The position numbers and the translations under genes were made by a program. The notes beneath the pieces were generated by a model. The model was not told the origin of the DNA, did no database searches, and worked only from the letters and a program-made list of their open reading frames with translations. Shown here piece by piece: positions 12,770 to 23,799 of a DNA stretch of 64,000 nt. How positions within the stretch are numbered: position 1 is the stretch's first letter; the number at the start of each line of letters is the position of its first letter. The stretch is from Eulemur rufifrons. Its lineage: Eukaryota; Chordata; Mammalia; Primates; Lemuridae. The DNA is taken from NCBI RefSeq assembly GCF_041146395.1, contig NC_090996.1:35860738-35924737 (forward strand), given 5' to 3'.

Positions 12770-14745
12770 GCCGAATTAATTTAGCTGTAATCACATACGG
12801 CTGCACTCAAGAAACTTCAATTAGATATGCTTAAAAATATACATTATTTTGTAAAAACCTAACTACTACGTACTTAATAGTTTCAAAAAGACAAAAACCG
12901 TTCGTTCATTTTAAAGTTAATTCACCTTTTAATGACTTTGTCTTGTTTCTGCTGGAAAGCACTTGCCTATCTGGTTGCAGCGTGGAGGTCTGGAGGTTCA
13001 GCTGGTCCTCTGGACGGTGTCAGTCATCTGGGACCTCAGGGGCGTCTGGATCCGGGTTAGGTAGGAGAATGTACGTCCGCAGCAGTAAGCGGCTGAACAG
13101 CAAAGAAGCGTTTTTCGGGCGTGTTGCTGAAGGTGTGGGTGTTCTACCACATTTTTCCATATTTCAATTGCATCTTTCTTAGCATCAATGACTTTGAAAT
13201 GTCACCTACTGACAGCTCTATCAGTTCCATCTGTAGTTCTTTAGGTGCCTTGGTGACATCAACTAAGTGAGGCTGAAATGCTAATTTGAGTGTGATGTCA
13301 TGGTTCTCAAAGTCAGTGACCCTTTCATTACATTCTCCAATTAATAGTCTGTAACAGCTGCGTAGTGTTCAAATGACTCACAAACATCATCCTGCTCATC
13401 AGTGACCTTTGCTAACCCTAACCGGGGAAGATGTTCGTCCGAAATTTCCTTCTGGAGAAGTGTTTTGAAAAAAGGTGGCTTTTCTCAAAATGCTTGGAGT
13501 TTTTGCCACATATATACACAGTTCTACCTTGCAAATATTCCAGTCACTTTGATTTGACATGATTATCACACAGAAATGCTGCATTCCTGTAGAAATCACC
13601 TGTCGGTAACTCACATCGCTGATTCTGTTCTTCATAAAATTGGACTATCTGTTCTCGCAGAGATAAAATTTTGGCCAACACCTGTCCCTGCGACAGCCAA
13701 CTCGCCTTAGAATGATACGGCAACTCCACACGGAACACCTCATGGTTCAACTTTAGCACGTTACGAAACTGACAATGTCTTGTTGGGTTTGCACAAATAT
13801 AGTTACCAATACTCAAACTGTCACTTAAGATAGCAGCTTCAGCACAGACTTTGCTGATGCAAGACACAATGAGAAGACACGAGAGCATCTAAATCTCTTA
13901 CTAACATTTTTTTACCGGTGCAATAAACCCTTCATGTGTTCCTGTCATGGAAGGTGCACTGTCTGCACACACACACACTACATCCACCGAATTCGGCCCA
14001 ACCTCAGGATGTTTATCTTGGAAGTTGTTGAAGATGTATCTATTCCCCATGTTCTGTTCACAAGAGTGCCCGAAGAGAATAACTCTGTGCAGCAAAGAAA
14101 ATCTTCTGCCATGACCCGAGTGAGGTATAAACCCTGCACCGCGTCCGTAGTGTCAGTTGATTCATCCAAAGCGATGGAATAATACATATTTTCCTTTCGC
14201 AGTGTTGCAGAAAGTTGTTCTGTCAAGCCGAAGGCTAATTCATGCTGCTGATCAGTTGTGGCTCTCCTTGAAAGAGGCAGGTGTTTGTACTTTGAAACGT
14301 TATCAGGGTCTAAGCATCCTACAACCTCGACAGTGCATTCTCTCACAATTTCTACATCACTGAATGGCTTCCCCTTTTCCCCCCGAGTTATAAACTACTT
14401 TATAAGTTGCTTCAGTGGCATTATTTCCAGGCCTTATTGCTGCTTGAAACAATTCTCTTTGCTTGTGCTTTTCATCTTTTAATTTCTGCAATATAACCTA
14501 CTGTGCCTCTCCCTCTAATTTAAAATATTCGTGGTCCTTATGAGTGTTACATTCTGATGAGCACTGAACTTATTTAATGGTGATGTTGCAATCCCCCAAA
14601 GCAAGCAAATCACCTTATCTTTAGCAGAAACAAGCGGGTATTGCAATTCTCAATTCCCATTAAAAGATGTTTTCCTCCTTCAGAGTTCTCCCGGTCTTCT
14701 TTGACATGATGGGCTCCTGAGCAGCCAGAATTAAAAAATATCGTT
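12770..14745 (-). mobile_element. Fossil hAT-superfamily transposase (BED-hAT / ZBED-like), broken
   Basis: A 2-kb AT-rich block on the minus strand encodes a broken hAT transposase-like protein. Reading down the minus strand there are remnants of a zinc-finger-like N-terminus (about 14500-14700), then a frame at 14346-13978 with the typical hAT catalytic-entry motif LDESTDTTD, then frames at 14095-13901 (a SAPSMTG.HEGF block) and 13888-13544 (a YHSKASWLSQG block and LREQIVQFYEEQN). These are in the order found in GTF2IRD2-, ZBED- and FAM200-type proteins. Stops and frame changes separate the pieces, so it is not functional. No introns are visible. It could be a decayed DNA transposon or a processed copy of a domesticated hAT gene; I could not find convincing terminal inverted repeats. 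It has the same orientation as CACNA1H. Confidence 0.85.
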
Positions 14746-15739
14746 GAGCTGTGCAACCGTTCTCAAATCCCACCTCAAACAGCGCACCGCTGTCGACAGC
14801 TGGTGACAGACTGGTGCCCTCGATCCCATAAACTCTCGGTCAGGCTGTCCCCTCCCCGCCTTACAGCAACTCAGCCCTGTGTCCCCGGGTCCACCGGCAG
14901 CCCAAGGCTCGCTGGGCCTTGCTGGCATCACGTCCTTCGAGACATCACCGGGCAGAGGTGACGTCACTCGGGTGTGTGGTCCCACTGCCTGGAAGCAACA
15001 GTGAGTGACCTATCCCCTATCAGTGGACCCCACCGGGAGATGCCCCCGGCCTCGTGCCAGCACCCCAGAGGGGTAAGCGGCCCCCACGTCCCCCTCCCCA
15101 GCCAGCCCCTCCAGCTCTCAGGGCCAACGCCGCCCCCACACCCTCTCCCTGCTGTGTTGCCTGGGGCTGGGGGTCAGGGTGGGGGCTGCCTCCCCAGCCC
15201 TGAGATGAGCCCAGAAGCAGGGGACACGTCTGCCCCCAGCCCGCACACGGCAGTGCTCAGCCCCAGCCAGCGCTGCCCTGTGGCCTTGCCCCGCCAAGAT
15301 GCCAGGCGGTGGCTTCAGAGACTAACAGATGCTTGTCCCTGTCCCTCTCCTGTGTCCTGTGTGCTGACCCTGGGCAGGGGCCCCGCGTGGCCGAGAGGGG
15401 CCAGGCCAGCTGAGTGTGGCCCATCTGCTTTCCCGTCACCCCACCCGGTCTGTGGCAGGGCCTCTGCCCAGCCCCCGCTCCTGAGTACCCCAAGCTCAGG
15501 GCTCCTGACCCTCAGCGACCGAGGCAGCTCCGGAGACCCTCAGACGTCCCGAAACTGCGGAGACCAGGTTCAGGGTACGAGGTGCGTCAGGGGAAGGCCT
15601 GCTCCCCAGTCCAGACCAGCGTGGGGACAGCGCGGGGACTCGCCTTCTCCAGATCACTGCCCGGCACCCCTGCTGGGTGTCCAGGGAGCTCGTCACAGCC
15701 TAAGAACATCAAGTTTTAAGAGACGCTTTCAAGACCTAC

Positions 15740-15850
15740 TGGGGCTGCCCAGCCGCCCGTCCCATCTGGGCTCAATCTGGCTCTGCCCTTCGGCAGCCGG
15801 ATGACCTTGGCACAACCTCTGCCCTCTCAGAACCCTGGGACGTGGGGTGT
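15740..15850 (+). mobile_element. Probable MIR fragment
   Basis: Landmarks 'ggctctgcccttcggcagccggatgacct' followed by 'ggcacaacctctgccctctca' resemble the MIR core read on the plus strand. Much decayed. Confidence 0.4.
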
Positions 15851-17705
15851 TTGGTGCCTGGACCACAGGGGACACCGCCTAGAGCCTCCTGCCATCCCCA
15901 AGCCCCCAGGTGCCCCGTGGTCACCTTACAGTTGCTACAAACCTGCAGCCCACCCCCTGGCTCTCCTGGGAACCGAGGCAGGGCCCCCGGTCCTGGCCCC
16001 AGGGCGTCCCTGGGAAGCCCCCACCCTGCCTGGGTGCTGGGACGCCAGCAGCTGTGCCGAGGCGAACGAACGCAGAGTCAGGAGCCCGAGGGCAGAGCGT
16101 GACCCAGCGGGGCGGCTGCAGCACACGTCCCACCCACCTCCCTCTATAAATAAACCGAGTAGGAGAAACGTCGCGCCCCGAAGTTCCAACACAAGTATAT
16201 TTTTAAAAGCAAAGTAAATCAATAAGGGGGAAGGCCGTCCTCAGAGGCTCCTTCGCCTGGGATCAGAGTCACTCTTGAGTCAAACCAGAACACACGCTCA
16301 TCTGTGCCCAGGCCACCTACTCAGGGAGATTCCAGAAAGATCCGGGGCTTAAAGAAGGTCCTTTCCTGCTCTGAACTGCTGGGGGGATCCCGGCTGGGGC
16401 CGGGTGCGGTGGACGGGTGGACAGCAGCTGCCAGTTCGCCGCCTCCGGGGAGGGTGAGGTCCGCGAACAAATCCTGTCATCCCCCCCCAAGTTACCCTCT
16501 CCGGGAAGGCTAAAGGACCCTGCCGGGGAGATCAAGGCCCCAGACGCACCGTCCTGCCCGGGACACCCCACGGTCCCCTGCAAAGCCTGGGCCACACCAA
16601 CCGCCCTGCTCCAGCCGCCTGCTGCAAAGCCACCCCTCCGCACTCCAGGCATCTGAGTGGCTGTGGACGGCGTCGGCCCACACGGGCTTCCCCGCGTAAG
16701 CCAATCCCCCACCTGTCCAGGCCTGCGGCTTATTTTAGGTTCTCTCTGAGGCCGGGACACGCATCCCCAGGCTGGGGCCTGGCACCTGCCGGAGGTCAGC
16801 GCCGTCTCCACGCGCCTGGGGGCCCTGACAAGCCCACCCCACTTGACAGATGGGAGGTTTCCACGAGGCCAAGAGTAAAGGTTTCCTGGGACCTGAGCAG
16901 AAGGTCAGGGTACCCCGAATCACCACTTTTTGGGGGTGTGGCAGCTCTCTCCCCTGGCTGAGAGCTCTCAGCACATTCCAGATCTCTCTACGAGAGCCAG
17001 CCATGCCAAGCGCCTCTGGGGCCACAAGGGCATCTGCCTCCAAGGGCACTGCTGCCCCACGCGCTCACCCTGGAGGGCTAACCCCACCTGGGTGAGGCCA
17101 ACCGGCTCCCACCTTCCTTGCACAGAGCAACACAAACGGCCTCCATGGAAGTCCTCACGGATGTGGCCAAGAACGCCAGGGTCACGCTCCGAAACTCAGC
17201 CTCCAGGGGACAAAGAGCCTCCAGACACGGGGCTGTCAGGAGAGAGAAAGTCCAGACCTTCCCCGCCTGGTGAGCACACGCCTGAAAACAAGGGACATGA
17301 GGCTCGGCACAGGGCCAGCCCTGGTCCTGTCCCCTCCTGCCCCTTCCCCAGGGCTGGCCAGCACCACCTGGCTGCCCACCACACCCTGCCATCTTCCTGC
17401 CACAGCAAAGTAGCCCGGTCACCTCCAGCCCGGGCTCCAGAGAGGAGATGACCTACAGCTACCCTACAAGGTCAGCCCCGTGCCACGGACCAGACTCCTG
17501 ACACGCGGGTGCCCACCCGACAGCAGACACCTCCCTCGGGCTGCAGAGGACAAAGGCCACCCCTGGAACCCGATGCCACGCTCAGAGGCAGGCCCCTGGC
17601 CACGGTCACAGCCCACTGACCCTCGGACCACGACAGCCTCTTCTAACAAGCAGAGATGAGTCTGACTCACCCGATGTTTAGATTTAAGAAAAGAGAAACA
17701 CGGGC

Positions 17706-17711
17706 TTTATT
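17706..17711 (-). terminator. Intronic poly(A) signal, minus strand
   Basis: AATAAA on the minus strand (TTTATT on plus), in an AT-rich island (about 17640-17800) inside the otherwise GC-rich CACNA1H intron. Read on the minus strand there are TGTA motifs upstream (CTGTATAAAT and TCTGTACC), an A-rich run, the hexamer, then GTGTTTCTCTTTTCTT as a GU/U-rich downstream element. All parts of a mammalian cleavage site are present in order. It lies about 990 bases past the U12 donor of CACNA1H, in the sense orientation. It may end a shortened CACNA1H transcript, end an unrelated intronic RNA, or be unused. Confidence 0.5.
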
Positions 17712-18687
17712 ACTTTTTTTGGTACAGATTCCTCTTTTGTATTTAATATTTATACAGTTAAACACACAAGGTAGCGAAGTGTATACACACATTGCTCATG
17801 TAGCGCTGTCTATCTCCTCACCTCTGACAAGGAAACTTTGGGGGCACAGCGCCAACCCCCCTCCGCAGGCCGCCCACCCGCTGTCCCCAGACCCAGGTGG
17901 GGGCATTAGGAGCAGCACCCACAGCCTGGCCACTCTGGCCACCAGCTAAGGCATGAGGAGACCCAGCAGGACGCAGGCACAGGGGTGCCAGACCTACGTA
18001 CCCCAGAAATCCCCCTGGCCCTGACCCAACTCTGTTCTGGAACATTCTCTGAAAGTCTCTGCCGGTCTCACCAGGAGCTGAAAGCGCTAACCCTTACCCC
18101 AAGGCCGAGGCCAGGCCGGGAAGGGCCGGGGAGAAACGACTCCACTGTGCGGTGCCAGCTCCTCCCTGCCCCCACCCCCAGCTGCGCATGACTTAAATCG
18201 GCCCCAACACCGAGTTCAGCCTGAAAAGGCGAGTTCACGACCAACGTCACCGCCGCTCTCCGTGGAAAAGGACCAGCCAGCCCTGGCACCGCTCACAGGC
18301 CCCGCGGGTCTCGCGCTGAGCAGCGCAAGGCGCAGACTGGAAACTTCGCGCCCCTCGCTCTAGTTTCCTCGGACCTTCCCGTCCCCAACTAGCGTCCTGC
18401 CTCAGCCAGACCTTCAGAAAGCGCCCCCCGCCCGGGACGAGGGACGATTCCCGTCCCGGCCTCGCCCACGGGCCACAAGGAGTTCCGACCTCCCCTCCCT
18501 GACACTTGCTCCCCTCCACGCCCGCGGTGGCCTCGCCGCCTCCCTTCCACCCTCTCCAGTCCCAACCCGGCTCCGGAATAGGGACACCCCGTCCGAGTCG
18601 AGAGAAACCCCGCCGCCCCGGCGCCCCCCGCCCACGCCAGGGCCGGCGCGCGGCGGCGCACGCGAAGGGAGTCCCGCGCCCCGACCC

Positions 18688-18700
18688 CGCAAGGATATGG
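18688..18700 (-). other. CACNA1H: U12-type (AT-AC) 5' splice site
   Basis: On the minus strand the exon ends in ...AAC CC at 18699 and the intron starts ATATCCTTGC at 18698. ATATCCTT is the canonical donor of AT-AC introns removed by the minor (U12) spliceosome. It falls exactly where the protein homology stops (after Cys-Asn-Pro, before the domain I S1 helix), leaving a split proline codon. Minor introns in voltage-gated channel alpha-subunit genes are known. The alternative GT dinucleotides nearby (18709, 18707, 18705) give poor U2 donors. The matching acceptor lies outside the window. Confidence 0.85.
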
Positions 18701-18994
18701 GTTACACACCAGCCGGAGGCACCAGCTGCGCGGCCGCGTGGTCTGCCCGAGGCAGAAGAAGACCGTGGCCGCCAGCGCCGGGTACGGGACAGGCTGCTCC
18801 CCGTCGGCGCCCAGCTCCGCGCTGCGCTCGGCCGCCGGACTCTCGGGGGGCGACACGCCGGGCTCGGAGCCCCTCCCCGCCTCGCGCCCCGGCGCCCCGG
18901 GGCTGGCCGGGGACGCCCCTGCCGCCCCAGGGCCAGGGGCAGGCGCGCCCAGGGGCACCCGGACCTCGTCGGCTGCCGGCGCGCCCTCGGTCAT
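18699..18994 (-). CDS. CACNA1H: CACNA1H, first coding exon: Cav3.2 T-type calcium channel alpha-1H N-terminus
   Basis: Encodes residues 1-98 and two bases of codon 99 of the pore-forming subunit of a low-voltage-activated calcium channel, which carries T-type current in neurons, adrenal and muscle cells. The exon opens with [18 protein letters not shown], has a Pro/Ser/Glu-rich linker, and ends with [15 protein letters not shown] and WCLRLVCNP. This is the Cav3.2 cytosolic N-terminus; the first membrane helix starts in the next exon, outside the window. The start is well fixed: a GCCGCCACC Kozak context precedes ATG at 18994. The exon runs 18699-19012, with 18 untranslated bases after a CCTCCGCAG acceptor ending at 19013. 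Exon 1 is non-coding, 258 bases upstream. The rest of the gene, over 95 percent of the protein, is missing from the window. Confidence 0.95.
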
Positions 18995-19305
18995 GGTGGC
19001 GGCGGGCAGCACCTGCGGAGGACAGCGGGTGACCAGGCCGGCACCGACACCCCCGCCGCCGCGGGCGGAGCTGCGGGAACAGCGCGGCAGCCGGGATGTC
19101 TTTGTCTTTCCTTATTAGAGACAAACGCGCCCCCCGCCCCCGCCCGCCCCCCCTCCCGCGAGGGTTGGGCCGCCCCGCCCCCACCGCCCCAGCGCGGGGG
19201 CGGGAGCCGAGGGCCCCGCCAGCCCCGCTCAAGTTGAAGGGGGTCCCGGGCGCGTCCCCGCGCGTCTCACCTCTCTCCGGCGGCCGGCGGCGTCCCCGCG
19301 GGCAT
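18991..19305 (-). promoter_or_regulatory. CACNA1H: Upstream ORF (18 codons) overlapping the CACNA1H start
   Basis: An ATG at 19305 in exon 1 opens a frame MPAGTPPAAGE that crosses the exon 1-exon 2 junction (19271 to 19012), continues RCCPPPP and stops at TGA 18993-18991. That TGA overlaps the main start as ATGA. The upstream ATG has G at -3 but C at +4, so it is a moderate initiator. If transcription starts upstream of 19305, ribosomes would have to leak past it or reinitiate at the overlapping codon, which would lower channel output. This rests on the predicted splice sites. Confidence 0.55.
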
Positions 19306-19520
19306 CGCCCGGGCGGCGCGGTCACCGCAGACCCAGCTCTGCGCTCGGCCCGGCCCCGCTGCGAGCGCCGCCCCCGGCCCGCGCCCCCGGCCCGCCCGGC
19401 TCGGGCTCCGGCTCCGGCTCGGGCCCCGGCTCCGACTGGCCCCGCGGCGGCGACGGTGGCGCCCGGCGCAGGAGGCACCGGGGCCGGGGGCGCGGGGCGA
19501 GGAGCCCAGAGCCCGTCCGC
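19271..19520 (-). other. CACNA1H: CACNA1H non-coding exon 1 (5' end not determined)
   Basis: On the minus strand a good donor, GAGAG followed by GTGAGACG, gives an exon end at 19271. It pairs with the acceptor at 19013 to leave a 258-base intron. The exon lies in the densest part of the CpG island. The far boundary is a guess based on typical 5'UTR length; only the donor is supported by sequence. Confidence 0.55.
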
Positions 19521-19786
19521 GCGCGGCGCAGGAAACTTCGGAGTGAGCGCGGGGGGCGGGGGCGGGGCGGGACCGGCGCGGCGGGGGCGGGGCCGAGGCC
19601 AGGGGGCGGGGCGGGGCCGGGGGCGCTCCTGCGGGGGCGGCCCGGGGCCCGGGGCAGGGTCCGCGCCCACCCGGGAAGCGCGCTCGCGCGACCCTCCCCT
19701 CTCCCCCGCCGCTCGCCTGCCCCACCCCGCCCCGCCCCGCCCGAAGGGTGGAGCCGGCCCCGCCCCCGCTCCCCCCGCCCCCCTCG

Positions 19787-19806
19787 CAGCACCAGGGGGC
19801 GCTCGC
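19787..19806 (+). promoter_or_regulatory. CTCF-type motif in the CACNA1H promoter
   Basis: GCAGCACCAGGGGGCGCTCG matches the core CTCF consensus (CCASYAGRKGGC) with a strong right half. It lies roughly 500 bases upstream of exon 1. Motif match only. Confidence 0.5.
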
Positions 19807-22089
19807 GGGAGGCCCGGCCCGGTGGGAGGGGGAGCCGCGCCGACGTCCTTCCCCGCCCCCAGCTGCGGGGGCGGCCCGAGCCGCGGATGCGGCGCCCCGC
19901 CCCCACCCCCGCCCCGCCGCCCCGCCCCCACTGCGACGGGCTGGGGTCGGCCGGGGGGCGCGGAGGGCGCGGCGCTGTGACCGGGAACCGGCGCGCCCCT
20001 CCCCCGCCGTGTGCGCGGAGCGGGGGCGGGGCGGAGGCGGGATGCGCCGCCTGTCCGTGGGTGGGATCCCCGACACACTCGCGCGCACACGCACTGTTCC
20101 CGCAAACTTGTCCGTGCCCAGCCCCCCTGCGCGGGGATCTGCGGGAGTCTGGGCGTACGGGCCAGACCCACCCGCGCCCTCCCCCGAGATGGCCGGGGTC
20201 CCCGTGGGGATGGGGAGGACTGGGCCCCTCCCCCACGGGTAGCTACACCTCCGGCCAGGAAACCCCCACCAGGCCACGCAGGGACCTCCCGGTCCCGGAG
20301 AGCACATCGCTGGGGCGGCAGTGGCCTTCGGACACTAGGGCTGCGGGACCCCGTCCTAGGGAGGGGTCGCTGCCTCCTGAGGCGTCGCAGACACCGCCAC
20401 TGGCTCCTGGCTCCTCCCCACTCCCCGCTGAACGTCTCTAGGGTTTTGTGTTACCGTCCGCGCGCTCTGCCTGCATCGGGACCGTGGGCTCCCAGGTATG
20501 CGTCCACCCACAGTCCAGCCCACAAGGGACTCCCTGGCACTGGGAGAGACCGCTCCTCCCCCTGGACAAAGCCTGTGCAGGCCCCTGACCTCACCAGCTG
20601 CTAGGGTGGGCGGAGGGCCAGGGCCCGGGTGGACGCGCTGTAGGGGGAGAAGAGCCGGCCCCGCCTGCTGGGGCCTGGAAAGGGCATGCGGCTGCCGGGT
20701 GGGCGCAGGTGCCACCAGAGCAGGGTGCCTGTCCCAGGCCGTGCCACACAGGCCACCCGGCCACTCAGCAGCTCCTACTCTTGAATATGAGAACTTTTCA
20801 AGAAAAGGAAAACGTGTACTGTATTGTGATGGTCTACTTAGCGGTGGAGGCCACAGCTGGTAATTAAAGTCCTCCAGGAGCAATTGAGGCCCTGCCACTG
20901 AGGAGGGGTCTGGGCGAGCCCAGGGCCTCGGACTCTGCCCCAGAGGGCGGCTCGGGCAGGCGGCGTGGACAGAAGCCGAGGCAGGGTCCCGGGCAGGGTC
21001 CCCTCAGAGCCCGGATTCCTGTCTCAGCACCCGCCTCCATCAAAGCCAAGGTGAAGCTCAGGTTCCAGCCGCTGGCGCTGGTGGCTTGCCGGGCACAGTG
21101 TGCCCAGTGTGCCAGGCACTGGGGCTGCAGCAGCAGTGACCATTCGGGCCCTGGCCGTCCCCGGAGCTGCATCCCTGGGCAGAGTCGGGCCGCAGAGGGG
21201 TGCGGGCAGGACAGGAAGGAGCGTTCCAGCGCCCAGGTGTGGTGTCGCAGAGCTTCAGCCGCTATCCTGCCAGCCTCACGCCCTCCGCCTCAGCGTTCAC
21301 GCTGGGTACAATGAGACGTGCCTGACATCTTGTCCCGTCATGGCCAGAAACTCAGTTAAGCTTTCTCTGGGGTCCCCTTGGCCTAGAGGGGTCCATTTAG
21401 TTGGTTGAGGAGGTTAAGATTTTATTTTTAGTTCTCAGTGCTGTGAAGGACCAGGAGAGACGGGCAGGGACGAGAAAACAGCTAGAAGAGGTGCAGGGCT
21501 CCCTCTTGTGCAAAGGCCCTGGGGCACGCAGGAGAGCACTGGGCCAGCCACAAAGTGGGGAGGCAGGTGGCAGGGCCCTGGGGTGGGCAGGACGCTGTGT
21601 TATTCTAGACTCATGGCTGTCACCCTCCTTTGTCACTCTGTCCTGCAGATGTCTGTGGAAAGGAAGGGCCATGGACTTTAAAACACATAATTTTTTAAAG
21701 AAAGCATCTATAATCTGACAAAGCCTGTAGCCGCCAGGCACCCCCTGGCCCATTGACAGACCTGTGGGGCCTTGGGGACACCTGGGGGGGCGTTTTGCAC
21801 CTGGAGGTCTTGCAGGGAGACCTTCTCCTTCATGCTCATCCAAGAACGTGCTGGGACCATCCTTGCAAGGCCCCCTGTGCCCTGGGCTGAAGCTCACTGA
21901 CTGTGTTCTTGGTGTCCCGTGGGACTGACGCCCGCACGCCTCAAACGTGGACACCCCCTGCACGGGGACATCTGTCAGCCTGAGGGTGACGCAGCTGAGG
22001 CCCGCGTCCTGGCGGGGGAGACCACCTCCGCGTGAGCCGGAGAGGAAATGAAAGGCAGATCCTGGGTTGATAGGAGAGGAGAAAAACCG

Positions 22090-22300
22090 CATTGAGAACC
22101 ATGAAACCGTGACACACTCACATCGCTAAAAAGCAACGTTGAAAAGAGAGACGAAGCGTAGAACAATTTGGAAATTGGCATTAAAATTGTTTAATTAAAC
22201 TGTACAGAGTGTTCAGATTTTTTTTTAAATTCTCCAGGCCTCTGGAAAATTTGGTTCTGCTTTTCGCTATTTTGTTTTTTTTTTAAGGGCAAAGCTTTCC
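22090..22300. other. AT-rich island upstream of CACNA1H
   Basis: A sharply AT-rich stretch with AATTTGGAAATTGGCATTAA (22158-22177), TTTAATTAAAC and T-runs, bordered by GC-rich DNA. No repeat family recognised. It could be a conserved enhancer of CACNA1H or just an old insertion. Confidence 0.35.
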
Positions 22301-23799
22301 CTTGACAAAGAGCAGGGCGCGGGACAAGGGACCCCTGAGTTCCGCCAGCACGGGTGGGGCCGGCTCCCTGGGGCCCCTGCGGGTCTCGGCCTCCCTGGCA
22401 TGTCTCAGGGGAAGGGGGGCGCCCAGGACGGGAAGGTCAGTGGGGCGTGTCTGGGGTGGTCCTGAGCTGCCCCCGTGGCACCCACTTCCCGGCTGTGGGT
22501 GGTTCGCGTCCGGTGTCTGGTCTGCTGTGGGCTGGACCGAGGGCTGGGTGGACGGAGCCTAAGACTCAGCTGCCACGGCTGTCCCTGCCTGGTGTCCACT
22601 GGGGAGCCCTTCTCCCAGCCAGCTCTGGTGTCCTGCTGCCACCTGTGACCTGCGTGCTGGGAGCAGTAAGACACGTCCCCAGGCCACCGTCACCAGGGGC
22701 CCCGCCCACCATTGCCTGGAAACCAGGCCCGGTGGTGCTCCCGCGGTGCCAGGGCCAGCCTCCTCAGGGACCGGCCTTCCGGGCAGATGGTGGGGCGGCT
22801 CACAGCACAGCCCTGGACCCCACCTGGCTGGATGCCTCTAGTGACGGGCGCCTCACTCCCTGCCCTGGCTCGAGCATCCTCCGTCACCCCAGCTCAAGGA
22901 TCACCTGAGACTGTGGGCACCCACAGTGGGGACGCCAGCCTGGAGGGCCATGGGGGCAGTGGTGCCCCTGCTGGCACTCTCCCCCGCGCCCAGGGCCAAG
23001 AACAAGCTGACGGGGGCTTTTCTAAGTGAGGTATTTCACCTCAGGCGCCGTGACTGCAGGCGTGTTGCAGACGGCCCGCCGCGTGGGCTGAGCACCTGCA
23101 GATCGGCCTGCCCTGCCCGAGCGCCTCCCGGACAGGCCCCCCCCCCCACCCCGTGTCCGCGTCGGCCGCCCCCAGCCCCCAGCCCCGCTTGGCCGGGCTC
23201 TTCTGCCCTGCTGGGCGGCGCTGGCCACGACAGGAAGGGGACGGTGCCGGCCTCCCAGGACAGGCACGATGCGCTGGACTCACAGAGGCGGAGCCGCCCA
23301 GCTGACGCGGACTCACAGACCGACGGGATAATTTTGGCGAACACGCCCCGTGCCATGCGGGGCACACACGGATGCTGGAAATGTGCTTGTATCTGAAGTG
23401 CGGATTTTACTGGGCGTCTGCGTGTTATCTGGTGACCTGCACCCGGGCGGCAGGAGGTGAGGTGTGGCGGGACTGTGGGGGGCGGGGACCCAGCTTCGGG
23501 GCCAGCAGGTGCCTTACAAGGCCCTGGGGCACCAGGTGAGCTCTCGGGGGTGTGGCGCACGCGTGGTGCCTCCCCCAGCACCGCAGTGCACTGAGGAGCG
23601 GGGGGCCCCTGGGGAAGGGGTGCGGGTGAGGTCAGGCTCGCCAGCCCCAGGCCGCCGCGGGGCCCAGCGGGGGAAGAGGCCGGGCTGTGGAGTCTCTGAG
23701 AGCAGGAGAAAGCATGGCAGGCCGCCCCGAAGCACGGAAGATTCTAGACCTTCATTCTACATGAAGACACCACAAGACACTCTGGGGAGGGCACGGTGG

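Larger units (their letters stand above)
1..18698 (-). other. CACNA1H: CACNA1H first large intron (partial)
   Basis: This is the intron that follows the first coding exon of CACNA1H. It begins at 18698 on the minus strand and leaves the window at base 1, so its acceptor and the next exon (start of the domain I S1 helix) are not visible. A very long intron at this position matches my recollection of the human gene. I saw no nested protein-coding gene. It holds GC-rich unique sequence, a minisatellite, RFX-type motifs, old LINE/MIR/L2 pieces and the hAT relic listed separately. The long open frames here look like by-products of high GC. Confidence 0.85.
18480..20060. promoter_or_regulatory. CACNA1H: CACNA1H CpG-island promoter
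   Basis: Dense CpG sequence covering both first exons and the upstream flank. Between about 19550 and 19930 there are many GC boxes of the GGGGCGGGGC type on both strands, and no TATA box is evident. This is the usual architecture of a housekeeping-like or neuronal CpG-island promoter. The transcription start should lie upstream of 19271 on the minus strand, but I cannot fix it. A CTCF-type motif lies at 19787-19806. Confidence 0.85.

Noticed and set aside
13399..14346. The hAT frames as a functional domesticated gene
   Set aside because: Stops and frame changes separate the conserved blocks, and no start, intron or promoter organisation supports expression.
18389..18698. Open frame continuing from the CACNA1H exon into the intron
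   Set aside because: Not annotated as coding: homology to Cav3.2 stops at the U12 donor. It is considered only as a possible intron-retained product in the findings.
18703..18710. GT dinucleotides as an ordinary donor for the CACNA1H exon
   Set aside because: GTGTGT, GTGTAA and GTAACC fit the major-spliceosome consensus poorly, while ATATCCTT a few bases on is an exact minor-spliceosome donor at the expected codon.
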